From Thiomicrorhabdus sp. ZW0627 (lineage in GTDB: Bacteria > Pseudomonadota > Gammaproteobacteria > Thiomicrospirales > Thiomicrospiraceae): a DNA stretch of 64,000 bases. Position 1 is the stretch's first letter. Each line of letters begins with the position of its first letter. The stretch spans positions 1,173,028 through 1,237,027 of the forward strand of contig NZ_JARUQR010000001.1 of assembly GCF_029767005.1 (NCBI RefSeq), given 5' to 3'. The translations under genes and the position numbers were made by a program. Of this stretch, positions 19,116-27,460 are shown in pieces. The notes below the pieces were generated by a model. That model saw nothing but the letters and a program-made list of their open reading frames with translations, was not told the DNA's origin and ran no database searches.

Positions 19116-19637
19116 ATGAAATCCATCGTTTCCACCCTATTGATGCTCCTTTTCAGCTCCTCTCCATTCGCCGACGAACTGCATGAAGGGCAAATGGCTC
19201 CGGACTTTACGCTCTCCGATCAATATCGGCAAACCCACAGTCTCGACGACTACCGAGGTAAGTGGGTGGTGCTCTATTTTTACCCCAAAGACGACACACC
19301 GGGATGCACGACGGAAGCCTGCAGCTTTCGCGACAACATCAACGCCATCATTGCGAAACAGGCGGTTATTCTGGGCATCAGCGTCGATGACATCAGTGAC
19401 CATGAGGCCTTCTCGAAAAAATTCAAACTCCCCTTCAGCCTGCTGTCAGATCCAAAAGGCGAAGTTGCCCGCAAATACGACGCTCTTCTCGATTTGAAAA
19501 TTATCCACTTCGCCAAGCGTCACAGTTTCATCATCGATCCTCAGGGCCGCATTGCCAAAATCTATCGTGACGTCGATCCTCAAACCCATGTTGCAGAAAT
19601 ACTTGAAGACTTGAAGCGCCTTCAGAACACTAAATAA
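19116..19637 (+). CDS. Exported peroxiredoxin, PrxQ/Bcp type
   Basis: Thiol peroxidase that reduces H2O2 and organic peroxides. Peroxidatic C64 and resolving C69 in DDTPGCTTEACSF are the CxxxxC arrangement of atypical 2-Cys PrxQ. Unlike most PrxQ enzymes it begins with a signal peptide (MKSIVSTLLMLLFSSSPFA, cleavage near A19), so it should act in the periplasm. Ribosome site AGAAGG. It lies 205 bp upstream of the exported MsrA-MsrB lipoprotein on the same strand; both defend the envelope against oxidants, such as those met by sulfur oxidisers at an oxic interface (inference). Confidence 0.88.
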   Translation: MKSIVSTLLMLLFSSSPFADELHEGQMAPDFTLSDQYRQTHSLDDYRGKWVVLYFYPKDDTPGCTTEACSFRDNINAIIAKQAVILGISVDDISDHEAFSKKFKLPFSLLSDPKGEVARKYDALLDLKIIHFAKRHSFIIDPQGRIAKIYRDVDPQTHVAEILEDLKRLQNTK

Positions 19638-19842
19638 AACATCTGCCCCAATTCCGAGTCATTCAGTTGGTTTTTCGGTAAAATACCGGTAATTTAGCAA
19701 GTTCAATCGTACTTATTTTGAAACAAAAACAGTCCAATCACGTTCTTAATGTATGTGGCGTGAAATACTGAAAACAGAATTCGGGCTTAACCCGCCGCCA
19801 TACGCAATAGGAAGAGCCTTTCACCAAAATAAGGATAACGAG

Positions 19843-21180
19843 ATGGATAGTTTCAAAAGATGGTCAAGTCGATTACTCATTGCATTCTGCTTGCCATTTA
19901 TTTTCAGCCTGCAAAGTTGTGCCGAGGAGTCTGATATGTCGAATTCAAACGACACCGTCAACAGCCAGATTCAAACCGACTACATCGTTCTCGGAATGGG
20001 GTGTTTCTGGGGAGCTGAAAAACGCATGTCTGAAGTGCCCGGTGTGGTCGATGTCGAAAGCGGTTACGCCGGCGGCGACTTTAAAAAAGTCGGCTACTAT
20101 GACGTTTTGGGGCAAGAACGTGCCTTAAAAATGGGCAAAGCGACAGAACGGAACCACGCCGAAGTCATCAAGGTCACATTCAATCCGACTCTGGTGAGCC
20201 TGCAGACGATTCTCATCAAATTCTGGGAAAATCACGATCCGACCCAGGGTGATCGCCAAGGGAACGACATAGGTAGCAACTATCGCAGCGTCATCTATTA
20301 CCATGACGAGGCTCAGAAAGCCGTCGCAATCCAGACAAGAGATGTTTATCAACAAGCCTTGACCAAAGCGGGTTACCCTAAAATCACAACTGAAATTGCT
20401 GAGCTTCGAAACTACAATAAAGCCGAGGACTATCATCAGGATTACCTGAAAAAGAACCCTAACGGTTACTGTGGTCTAGGCGGAACCGGCGTTGCCTACC
20501 CCGGCTCGGAACAAGCCGCCAAGCCTCAACACCCAAGACTGAATGCAGCCGATTTGAATCAAGAGCGTCAACTGATCGTATTTGAAGCGGAAGAGTGCGA
20601 ATTCTGCAAACTCTTCAAACGCGAAGTACTGGATAACTGGCAGTCTGACGTGCCGGTGGCAACCACATTGAACACCAACCCGCCGGAAGGTTGGGAGCTT
20701 CAGAAAACCCTGTTCGCCACACCAACCATCGTGCTGTTTGAAAACGGAAAAGAGAAGTCGCGCTTCACCGGCTACAACGGCGACAAGCCGCGTTTCTGGA
20801 AGTGGTTAGGGTTTCAGTTACTGACACCGGAACAACAGCGTATTGCCTTTGAACAAGGCACCGAATACGCATTTACCGGCTCGCATCTCGATGAGAAGCG
20901 TCCCGGAACCTTCGTGGATCCGATCACCGGCGCAGCACTATTCCGAAGCGACACCAAATTCGACAGCGGGACAGGCTGGCCGAGTTTCTTCAATCCGGTG
21001 GAAGGCGCGATCACCGAACACGAAGACCGCTCGCACGGTATGTTGCGGATTGAAGTACGCAGTGCCAGTTCCGGAATCCATCTGGGACACGTCTTCAACG
21101 ACGGTCCTCCACCGACCTATAAACGCTACTGCATCAACGGCAACGTACTTAAATTTGTGCCGGACGACGAGAAGAAATAA
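19843..21180 (+). CDS. msrAB: Lipoprotein methionine sulfoxide reductase fusion MsrA - thioredoxin-like - MsrB
   Basis: Repairs both S- and R-methionine sulfoxide in exported proteins. The start is the ATG at 19843 (AAGGATAACGAG upstream); the frame is open 30 codons further but without signals. A lipoprotein signal ends at C26 in LQSC. MsrA (about 45-215) has catalytic C54 in GMGCFWG and a recycling Cys in [11 protein letters not shown] thioredoxin-fold insert (about 240-325) has C252-EF-C255 and cis-Pro in ATPTIVLF. MsrB (about 330-440) has GTGWPSFF and catalytic C430 in RYCING, and lacks the zinc CxxC pairs. The domain order differs from Neisseria PilB, where the thioredoxin is first. Residue 377 is Thr in SGTGWP where many MsrBs have a recycling Cys. 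Confidence 0.92.
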   Translation: MDSFKRWSSRLLIAFCLPFIFSLQSCAEESDMSNSNDTVNSQIQTDYIVLGMGCFWGAEKRMSEVPGVVDVESGYAGGDFKKVGYYDVLGQERALKMGKATERNHAEVIKVTFNPTLVSLQTILIKFWENHDPTQGDRQGNDIGSNYRSVIYYHDEAQKAVAIQTRDVYQQALTKAGYPKITTEIAELRNYNKAEDYHQDYLKKNPNGYCGLGGTGVAYPGSEQAAKPQHPRLNAADLNQERQLIVFEAEECEFCKLFKREVLDNWQSDVPVATTLNTNPPEGWELQKTLFATPTIVLFENGKEKSRFTGYNGDKPRFWKWLGFQLLTPEQQRIAFEQGTEYAFTGSHLDEKRPGTFVDPITGAALFRSDTKFDSGTGWPSFFNPVEGAITEHEDRSHGMLRIEVRSASSGIHLGHVFNDGPPPTYKRYCINGNVLKFVPDDEKK

Positions 21181-21181
21181 C

Positions 21182-21219
21182 CCAACAGGCCTGTTGGAAA
21201 CTCATTCCCGACAGGCCTG
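21182..21219. repeat. Two CAGGCCTG palindromes between convergent genes
   Basis: CCAACAGGCCTGTTGG (21182-21197) is a perfect 16-bp palindrome and a second CAGGCCTG lies at 21212-21219. They sit between the convergent msrAB and mscS genes and may act as a bidirectional terminator, although no U-tract follows. Confidence 0.6.
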
Positions 21220-21227
21220 CCCGGTTT

Positions 21228-22517
21228 CTACCGACTTCCTTCGTTTAAGATGCGCACCTCGCGCTGAGGGAACGGAATCGAAATCTGGTTTTCGTGTAAC
21301 GTTTTCCAGATGATCATCAACAAATCCGAAGCAACGCGGTTCTTACCGTCATCGATTCCTTCAATCCAATACTCCAGCTGAAATACCACGCCTGAATCGG
21401 CGAATTCAATGATTTCACAATCCGGCCGTTCCGGCTCCATCAATACCTGAGGATGCTGTTTGACGGCATTCAGAATCAAATCGGGAATGCTGGGAATATC
21501 GGAATCGTAAGCCACGGAAAATTCCAAGGTATAACGCTGACGCGGGTCATCATGCGTCCAGTTGGTAAACGTTGTGGTGATAAAACGTTCGTTAGGCACC
21601 ACCACCATTTTGCCGTCGTAGGTTTCCAGTGACGAGGAGCGCATGCCCATCTTTTTCAATACGCCCGCCTTGCCGTCTTCCAACTCAATGTAGTTACCGA
21701 TCGCCATCGATTTATCCAGCAGAATAATCAGTCCCGAAATGAAATTGGAAGCGATCTGCTGCAAACCGAACCCGATCCCGACCCCCAAGGCGCCACCGAA
21801 TACCGCCAGAGCAGTCAGATTGATTCCGACCACGTTCAGCAGCAGCAGGAAAATCACCACAAACAGCGCAATTTCAAATAACTTGGCGAATACCTCTCGA
21901 CTGCGTACATCCAGACTTTGCTTGTTACGAATGATTTGCTGACCGTATTGATTGGACAAACGACCCAACCAAAACAGAATCGACCCAAGCACCAACAGGC
22001 GAAGAATCGCATAAACGGATAGGGTGATGTCACCGACCTGAAACGCCAGACTTTTCAGGTAAGTGACAGTCGGCTCCAACCAGCCGAACAGATATAACGT
22101 TGCCATCGGCAACATCACCCACTTCAACATGGTTGCCACGAACAGCTGATTAACATGCCGATGCACACTGCTGAACAAGGTTGCCAACAACACCAGTCCG
22201 AACGCGAACTTAATCAATTCAAAACGGTATCCCGACTGTTCGAATACCGATTGAACGAATCCCAGCAGCAACAGCGTTGTAACCGGCCAAAGCAAATCCT
22301 TGATGACGCCGACCGGTTGGGAAAACCATCTTTCGCTACGCTGTGTTTTCTGCAAACGCTGGTCCAGCAGAGCCTTACTCTTACTGCTGACAAACCAAGC
22401 GAAAACCCCTGCCACCACTACGGCCAACAGTTGAAGATAAAAGTCGACTTCGCCGACCATCAACCACAATTCTGACAAAAAGGTTTGCCACGCCTGTTCA
22501 ATCCGTTCAAAATTCAT
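21228..22517 (-). CDS. Mechanosensitive channel of the MscS family (multi-TM)
   Basis: A 429-residue inner-membrane channel that releases osmolytes on hypo-osmotic shock. There are about five N-terminal membrane segments, then the pore-lining TM3 with the Gly/Ala pattern FGGALGVGIGFGLQQIASNFISG, the beta domain (IGNYIELEDGKAGVLKKMGMRSSSLET, VPNERFITTTFTNWT) and the C-terminal alpha/beta domain. The length suits the larger YjeP/YbdG-like members without their periplasmic part. Divergent from the retropepsin-like gene, with 39 bp between the starts, so both promoters must overlap neighbouring coding sequence. Confidence 0.92.
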   Translation of the reverse strand: MNFERIEQAWQTFLSELWLMVGEVDFYLQLLAVVVAGVFAWFVSSKSKALLDQRLQKTQRSERWFSQPVGVIKDLLWPVTTLLLLGFVQSVFEQSGYRFELIKFAFGLVLLATLFSSVHRHVNQLFVATMLKWVMLPMATLYLFGWLEPTVTYLKSLAFQVGDITLSVYAILRLLVLGSILFWLGRLSNQYGQQIIRNKQSLDVRSREVFAKLFEIALFVVIFLLLLNVVGINLTALAVFGGALGVGIGFGLQQIASNFISGLIILLDKSMAIGNYIELEDGKAGVLKKMGMRSSSLETYDGKMVVVPNERFITTTFTNWTHDDPRQRYTLEFSVAYDSDIPSIPDLILNAVKQHPQVLMEPERPDCEIIEFADSGVVFQLEYWIEGIDDGKNRVASDLLMIIWKTLHENQISIPFPQREVRILNEGSR

Positions 22518-22556
22518 ACATTCATTCTTCCTAACATTATCAAGGCCAGCCCATCC

Positions 22557-23114
22557 ATGACTCAGCCGCTTACAAAACCTTTCCGCGCATTCCGACCCGG
22601 CCTGTTAATCGGACTGATTTCTTATTTGGTTGTCGGAGCGGCCATTGCTCAACCTGTTGATCAACCTTCTGCCCAACTTTCTGAAAGCAGGCCTGCTAAA
22701 ATCATTCTCGGCTGGATTGAACCGGTACAAGTCAATTGGCTCCCCCACCCCATCGAAGCCAAAATAGACAGCGGTGCCGACCACTCATCCCTGCATGCCA
22801 CCGAAATTCAGTTTCACGACAAAGGGCAAACGACCTGGGTACGTTTTCGCAGCGTCGATCACCAGATTCTGGATTATCCTTTACTGCGCAGCGCCACAAT
22901 CAAGCGCAAGGATGCAACCGTGGAAAAACGCCCGGTGGTGAAGATGCAGATCTGCATCGACCACCAATGGCAAACCGTCGCCGTCAACCTGGTCAATCGA
23001 TCGCACTTTCGTTACCCCATGCTGATCGGTCGATCCGCACTGACTGACGGCTTTCTGATCGATCCCAACCGAACCCATTTGACCCAGCCGCAATGTGCCC
23101 CGCAACAACCATAA
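22557..23114 (+). CDS. Exported retropepsin-like protein (RimB / Zn_protease PF05618 family)
   Basis: A 185-residue protein with a signal peptide (about 10-33) and a domain that begins KIILGWIEPVQVNW. IDSGADHSSLHA matches the D-T/S-G-A aspartic-protease-like motif of the family once called ATP-dependent zinc protease, linked in some species to RimK. VNLVNRSHFRYPMLIGRSALTDGFLIDPN is the conserved second half. The catalytic Asp is seen; substrate unknown. The start at 22557 avoids an overlap with the divergent channel gene. It is followed at 9 bp by a convergent MscS-like gene. Confidence 0.8.
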   Translation: MTQPLTKPFRAFRPGLLIGLISYLVVGAAIAQPVDQPSAQLSESRPAKIILGWIEPVQVNWLPHPIEAKIDSGADHSSLHATEIQFHDKGQTTWVRFRSVDHQILDYPLLRSATIKRKDATVEKRPVVKMQICIDHQWQTVAVNLVNRSHFRYPMLIGRSALTDGFLIDPNRTHLTQPQCAPQQP

Positions 23115-23123
23115 CAAAAATGG

Positions 23124-23705
23124 CTAACGATTCTTGATACGTTGACTCACAGTGCTGCGACTCGCGGCCTCGAGGATTTTACCCGGTTTCCCAACTTCTT
23201 GCTGCTGAGTTTTGCGTACCGGTTTCTGAAGAATCAGGTTATTTGGATAGGCGAGTTGATTGCCGTCTTCGTCAATCAATAAGACATTGAAGAGATTGAT
23301 TTCAGTAATGACGCCCTTGACACTGTTAACGCCGTCGATGACTTCCACTTCGTCACCAATCCTAGCGGGCATGCTGAAGAAAACGATGATGCTGGCGGTG
23401 ATGTTACTCAATATCGACCATTGAGCGACCAAAGCAACACCGAGAACCGCCAATACCGAAGAAGCCACCACCAGCAAAGCCTGGTAATTCACCCCCCAGA
23501 CGACCAATAACACCACCGTCCAGACAACGGTGATGACAGTTCTGAAATAGCGATAGACTTGATAGGCGCGATCTGCCGGGACCCCTTTGACATGCCCCAG
23601 ATTGAGAATCAGTTTTTTCACCGCCCAGCGCGTCGCCAGAATCGCGAACGGAATCAAAAGACTGATTCCGATTTGAATGTACGGTATGTTTTCCAGCTCT
23701 GACAT
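23124..23705 (-). CDS. Short MscS-like mechanosensitive channel
   Basis: A 193-residue MscS-family protein with three membrane segments (about 10-28, 55-75, 78-112) and a beta domain (MPARIGDEVEVIDGVNSVKGVITEIN, LAYPNNLILQKPV), ending soon after, so the large C-terminal cage is missing. Short members of this kind are common in proteobacteria. Ribosome site AGGGGTGG before ATG at 23705. It is a second MscS-type gene within 2.2 kb of the first, on the same strand but not contiguous with it. Gating properties cannot be judged from the sequence. Confidence 0.85.
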   Translation of the reverse strand: MSELENIPYIQIGISLLIPFAILATRWAVKKLILNLGHVKGVPADRAYQVYRYFRTVITVVWTVVLLVVWGVNYQALLVVASSVLAVLGVALVAQWSILSNITASIIVFFSMPARIGDEVEVIDGVNSVKGVITEINLFNVLLIDEDGNQLAYPNNLILQKPVRKTQQQEVGKPGKILEAASRSTVSQRIKNR

Positions 23706-23758
23706 AACCCACCCCTTTTAGAACTTACCGATAGGTTATGATACCGAAATAAACGTGG

Positions 23759-26443
23759 TTAAACACCCTCTACCTTGGTCATATTACGCCCATGTTCCTT
23801 AGCGTAGTACAAGGCTTTGTCGGCTCTCGAAATGGCCTGTTTAAGTTTTTCATCCTGCTGTACGACCGTGCCCCCAAAACTGCAAGTCAACGCCAGTTTC
23901 GCCATGGGCTTTTGTTCAATCTGTTCTCTAAGTTTATTGGCGAACGCTTCTACCGACTCCAAGGAATCTGTCGGGAACAGCAACAAAAACTCCTCACCGC
24001 CCCAGCGAATCAAACGATCCGTGTCACGAACGTGGGTTTGAATCAATTTCGCCAATGCCTCAAGAACCTGATCTCCTCGATTGTGACCATAGGTATCGTT
24101 GATGTTCTTGAAGTGGTCGATATCAAACAAGATCAACCCGACCAATTTGCCGTAACGCGTCATATCATGGAACAGTTCCTGATAGTTCTTTTCCAGGAAA
24201 TTCCGGTTGAAACTGCCGGTCAGCGGATCGTGCGACGCCCGGTATTTCCAATCAATATGTTCTTTCATGGTGTCGCTGATGTCGTTAAATCCGATAATCA
24301 ACGAATCCTGATCGAACGCATTGATGCTCACCGAAAATGCAAATCGAGTCTGATTAGTATTCTCCATCAAGACAATGCGCTTACTTCCAGGTAAAGCTTG
24401 AATCGCCTCAAGCCAATCCTTCTGATTCGGCTTCACTTGAGAAGCGTCGAAAAACTCTTCATGCGGAATGAAGAAATCGCACAGACATTTATTTTCCTTT
24501 TCAAAATCGGACAGGTTCGCATACCCGAAGAATTTAAAGAAACTTTGATTGGCAAACGTCATCCTTTCCGCATTACCGACCACCATGATCTGACTTTGCG
24601 TATCGATAAACTGCTGAAGCTTCAGCAACGCCATTTTCTCGGACGTAATATCGGAAATGATTCCTTCAATCACTTCCTCACCACTGTCCATTGTCACGGC
24701 TTTACCATGTTCCTTGACATAAACGATGTCACCGTTTTTATGAACCAGACGGTATTCAATCTCATAAGTCTCACCGTTCTCGCAAGCTTCGTTCTCCACA
24801 AACTCGATTCCGTCACGGTCATCCGGATGAACGACACTAATCCAGCTGCGTTTGCGGTTAAAGATAAAATCGCTTGCCGGATAACCGGTCACCTGTTCGA
24901 TCGCATCGTTCATGAACAACATGGTCCAATGCTTGTCCATTTTGCAGCGGAACACGATTTCCGGAATACTTTGTACTAACGACTGGTACTGTTCCTTGAG
25001 CAGCTGAATATTCCTCTCACTCCAGACCCGATCGGTCACATCCAGAACCGTACCAATCGAATGGGTGATCTCACCCTTGTCATTCAAATGGTGCAAACAC
25101 TCTTCCTGAACGTAACGGACCTCACCGTCGTTCTTAATGATACGATGCTCAAGACTGTATGGTGCTTTATGCTCGACGGATGTCAAAAAGGCCCGGTTAA
25201 GCAGTTCGCGATCATCCGGGTGTACGTATTCCAAAAAGGCCTCATAGGTCGCCTTGAATTCCTGAGGTTTAAGGCCGAAAATCCGATAAACCTCATCACT
25301 CCAATGCAGATGGTCTTTTTCAAGATCAAATGTCCAATACCCCAAATGAGCAACCTGCTGCGCCTTTCTCAACAATTCATTCTGATGCTTGGTCTGATCT
25401 TGCGCTTCGCGTAATTTCTTTTCGTTATATTTGACCTTATAAAACAAACGAAGCATGACCGCACCCAACAACAAGCTCAAAAAGGTGCTGATAAAGAACT
25501 GACTCCATAGCGTGTGATGCTTTTCGTCCTTATGCGCCAACATCAAATAGGCGATTGTCCGTTTCGAGACGGCATTTTTCAGGGGCAGAAAAGTCAAGAA
25601 ATAGTCTTCACCCTGATAACGCTGTTCATAAGTTGCCGCTCGATTCGGCTTCAACAAATCATTAATCGGCGTTGTCTTGGAGGCCTGAATAGCGAGAATA
25701 TCAGCAAGACTGGATTGGCCTTTCGGCGTAATGCTGTTTTCATATAAAAAATCGGCCGAAAACGGACTTGAGCGGTAATTCGACTGCTCCGATTTGAAGA
25801 CCTTATCGTCAACCACCGCCTTATCGATGATAAAACTTCCCTGTCCACTCAGATCCAATTCCATTTCATTCAAAATGGTTTGCATCGAAACCGAAGTTTC
25901 AACCGAACCGACGTAATCGTCTCCGTAATAGAGAGGAAAAACAAAGCGATAGCCGTTGAAAATACGCCCTTCTTCAAAACCTGAAATTTTCTTCCGGTGC
26001 GCATTCACGTACGCCACAGTACTTCTAATATCTTTCAGATTGTCGCCAAACTTGTTTGGCCGGTGAAAACGCAAAAAACTGTCGTTGTTCTTCAAATGAA
26101 AATGCAACTGCTTGATCTTGAACGCCTCCATCGAGCGATAATGATCAATCAGGTTGCTATAGAGCTTATCCCTTAAAACCTGCTGTTGTTCTGGAGAGGC
26201 CTGGTAGACCTGTTTGAGAAGCCGGGTGTTTTCCGGACGGTCGATGATATTGGAATAGAACAGCTCGGCACTGTTTTGAATGCCTTTGACGACAGACTTA
26301 TACGTCACTTGCACTAAGTGACTTTCGGCATCCATATGATCTGTATTACGGGTATAGAAAAAATGACTGAATAGCGTAACGATTCCGACGGCGAACAAAA
26401 GATAAACCAGAACGTAAATTTTGATCTTTTTCCACATCGCCAA
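23759..26443 (-). CDS. Membrane diguanylate cyclase with dCache_3-like sensor and PAS domains
   Basis: An 894-residue protein. TM1 (about 8-28) and TM2 (about 315-337) bound a periplasmic sensor with the pattern HFHLKNNDSFLRFHRPNKFG, which I recognise as the dCache_3 type. Then come PAS (about 360-475), PAS (about 490-610), a weaker PAS-like segment (about 615-720) and GGDEF (about 735-890) with GGEEF and RDTD five residues upstream. An active cyclase with product inhibition is expected. The gene is alone between the small MscS and the merR-photolyase pair. Ligand unknown. Confidence 0.9.
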   Translation of the reverse strand: MAMWKKIKIYVLVYLLFAVGIVTLFSHFFYTRNTDHMDAESHLVQVTYKSVVKGIQNSAELFYSNIIDRPENTRLLKQVYQASPEQQQVLRDKLYSNLIDHYRSMEAFKIKQLHFHLKNNDSFLRFHRPNKFGDNLKDIRSTVAYVNAHRKKISGFEEGRIFNGYRFVFPLYYGDDYVGSVETSVSMQTILNEMELDLSGQGSFIIDKAVVDDKVFKSEQSNYRSSPFSADFLYENSITPKGQSSLADILAIQASKTTPINDLLKPNRAATYEQRYQGEDYFLTFLPLKNAVSKRTIAYLMLAHKDEKHHTLWSQFFISTFLSLLLGAVMLRLFYKVKYNEKKLREAQDQTKHQNELLRKAQQVAHLGYWTFDLEKDHLHWSDEVYRIFGLKPQEFKATYEAFLEYVHPDDRELLNRAFLTSVEHKAPYSLEHRIIKNDGEVRYVQEECLHHLNDKGEITHSIGTVLDVTDRVWSERNIQLLKEQYQSLVQSIPEIVFRCKMDKHWTMLFMNDAIEQVTGYPASDFIFNRKRSWISVVHPDDRDGIEFVENEACENGETYEIEYRLVHKNGDIVYVKEHGKAVTMDSGEEVIEGIISDITSEKMALLKLQQFIDTQSQIMVVGNAERMTFANQSFFKFFGYANLSDFEKENKCLCDFFIPHEEFFDASQVKPNQKDWLEAIQALPGSKRIVLMENTNQTRFAFSVSINAFDQDSLIIGFNDISDTMKEHIDWKYRASHDPLTGSFNRNFLEKNYQELFHDMTRYGKLVGLILFDIDHFKNINDTYGHNRGDQVLEALAKLIQTHVRDTDRLIRWGGEEFLLLFPTDSLESVEAFANKLREQIEQKPMAKLALTCSFGGTVVQQDEKLKQAISRADKALYYAKEHGRNMTKVEGV

Positions 26444-26584
26444 TTTTCCAACCGCCCCAACTTAATTTTTTGCTAAATTTCTTAACATCTCATTGTAGTG
26501 TAGGTTATTTTCCACATTAAAAACAAGTGTTAACGCAAATACATATCCTGGTATACAAACGCCTAAAAATCAGGCTAAATTCGC

Positions 26585-27421
26585 TCAAAAGAGCGCTTCC
26601 AGATCATGATATTCAGCATGGATCGCTTCATCCGTCTTCATCGGCCCGGATCGTTGGGTAAAACAATGCAGTTCCAGTTTCGGATATTGCTCGATCTTTG
26701 ATGACCAGGCCTGCTCATCAAAGTTCCCTGAATCGTCCACCAGCGCCAATCCCTGACAGTGCAACTTAACCAACATCTCAAAACTGAATGCATCACTGGA
26801 TTGACTGTGCAAATGTACGATTGGATAAATCCCTTGTCTGGCAAGCCAGATCGCCACCAACAACAAAGTCACTTCCATCGGCTTGTCATTTGCTGGCTGT
26901 AGCCAGAAACGTCTCATCGCATAAGTCTTTTGAACGCGGGTTAAAAAACGTAGTTTGGAGTACAGTCTGGGTAAAATCATAGCTGTCCAGAAAGCTTCCA
27001 ATTCGGACGACTCCTCGGACAATTCCAACGTCACAGCGCGAATGGTCTCCAGAGCCAGATCTTCCGGCAAGTCGGAAAACAGAAAATCCAACGCTTGCTT
27101 CAAGCCAACCGGATCGTAATCGCGGGCCTTTTGCAACAACAGGGCAGAAGCGTCGTTGTCTTCAACCGACATCAGTGCCGTCTGGCTCGCTGTCGCCTTT
27201 TCCAGCAAGTTCTTGACTCGGCTGATTGGAACCCCTTGCTCCGTCAGTTTGACGGCCGCATTAATCCGCTCGATATGTGCCTGAGTATACAAACGGTGTC
27301 CACTCGGAGTACGAACCGGATCGATCAATTTATAACGGCGTTCCCAGGCTCGAAGAGTGATCGAGTTTACACCCGTCAGTCGAGAGACTTCACGTATAGG
27401 ATAGAGCGGTTCGGATTTCAT
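26585..27421 (-). CDS. MerR-family regulator, LitR/CarH-like without B12-binding motif
   Basis: A 278-residue regulator. The N-terminal MerR helix-turn-helix is clear (PIREVSRLTGVNSITLRAWERRY, then the wing RTPSGHRLYTQ). The C-terminal part (about 85-275) has the size and helix layout of the cobalamin-binding light-sensor domain of CarH/LitR, but the ExHxxG cobalamin motif is absent, so it probably cannot bind B12. LitR proteins of this kind occur with photolyases in gammaproteobacteria and may depend on a partner photoreceptor. ATG at 27421 has AGGTGA upstream. It lies 39 bp after the photolyase gene on the same strand and is probably co-transcribed. Confidence 0.8.
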   Translation of the reverse strand: MKSEPLYPIREVSRLTGVNSITLRAWERRYKLIDPVRTPSGHRLYTQAHIERINAAVKLTEQGVPISRVKNLLEKATASQTALMSVEDNDASALLLQKARDYDPVGLKQALDFLFSDLPEDLALETIRAVTLELSEESSELEAFWTAMILPRLYSKLRFLTRVQKTYAMRRFWLQPANDKPMEVTLLLVAIWLARQGIYPIVHLHSQSSDAFSFEMLVKLHCQGLALVDDSGNFDEQAWSSKIEQYPKLELHCFTQRSGPMKTDEAIHAEYHDLEALF

Positions 27422-27460
27422 AGGATTCACCTGAGTAAAATTTATATCATTCCGCTTATT

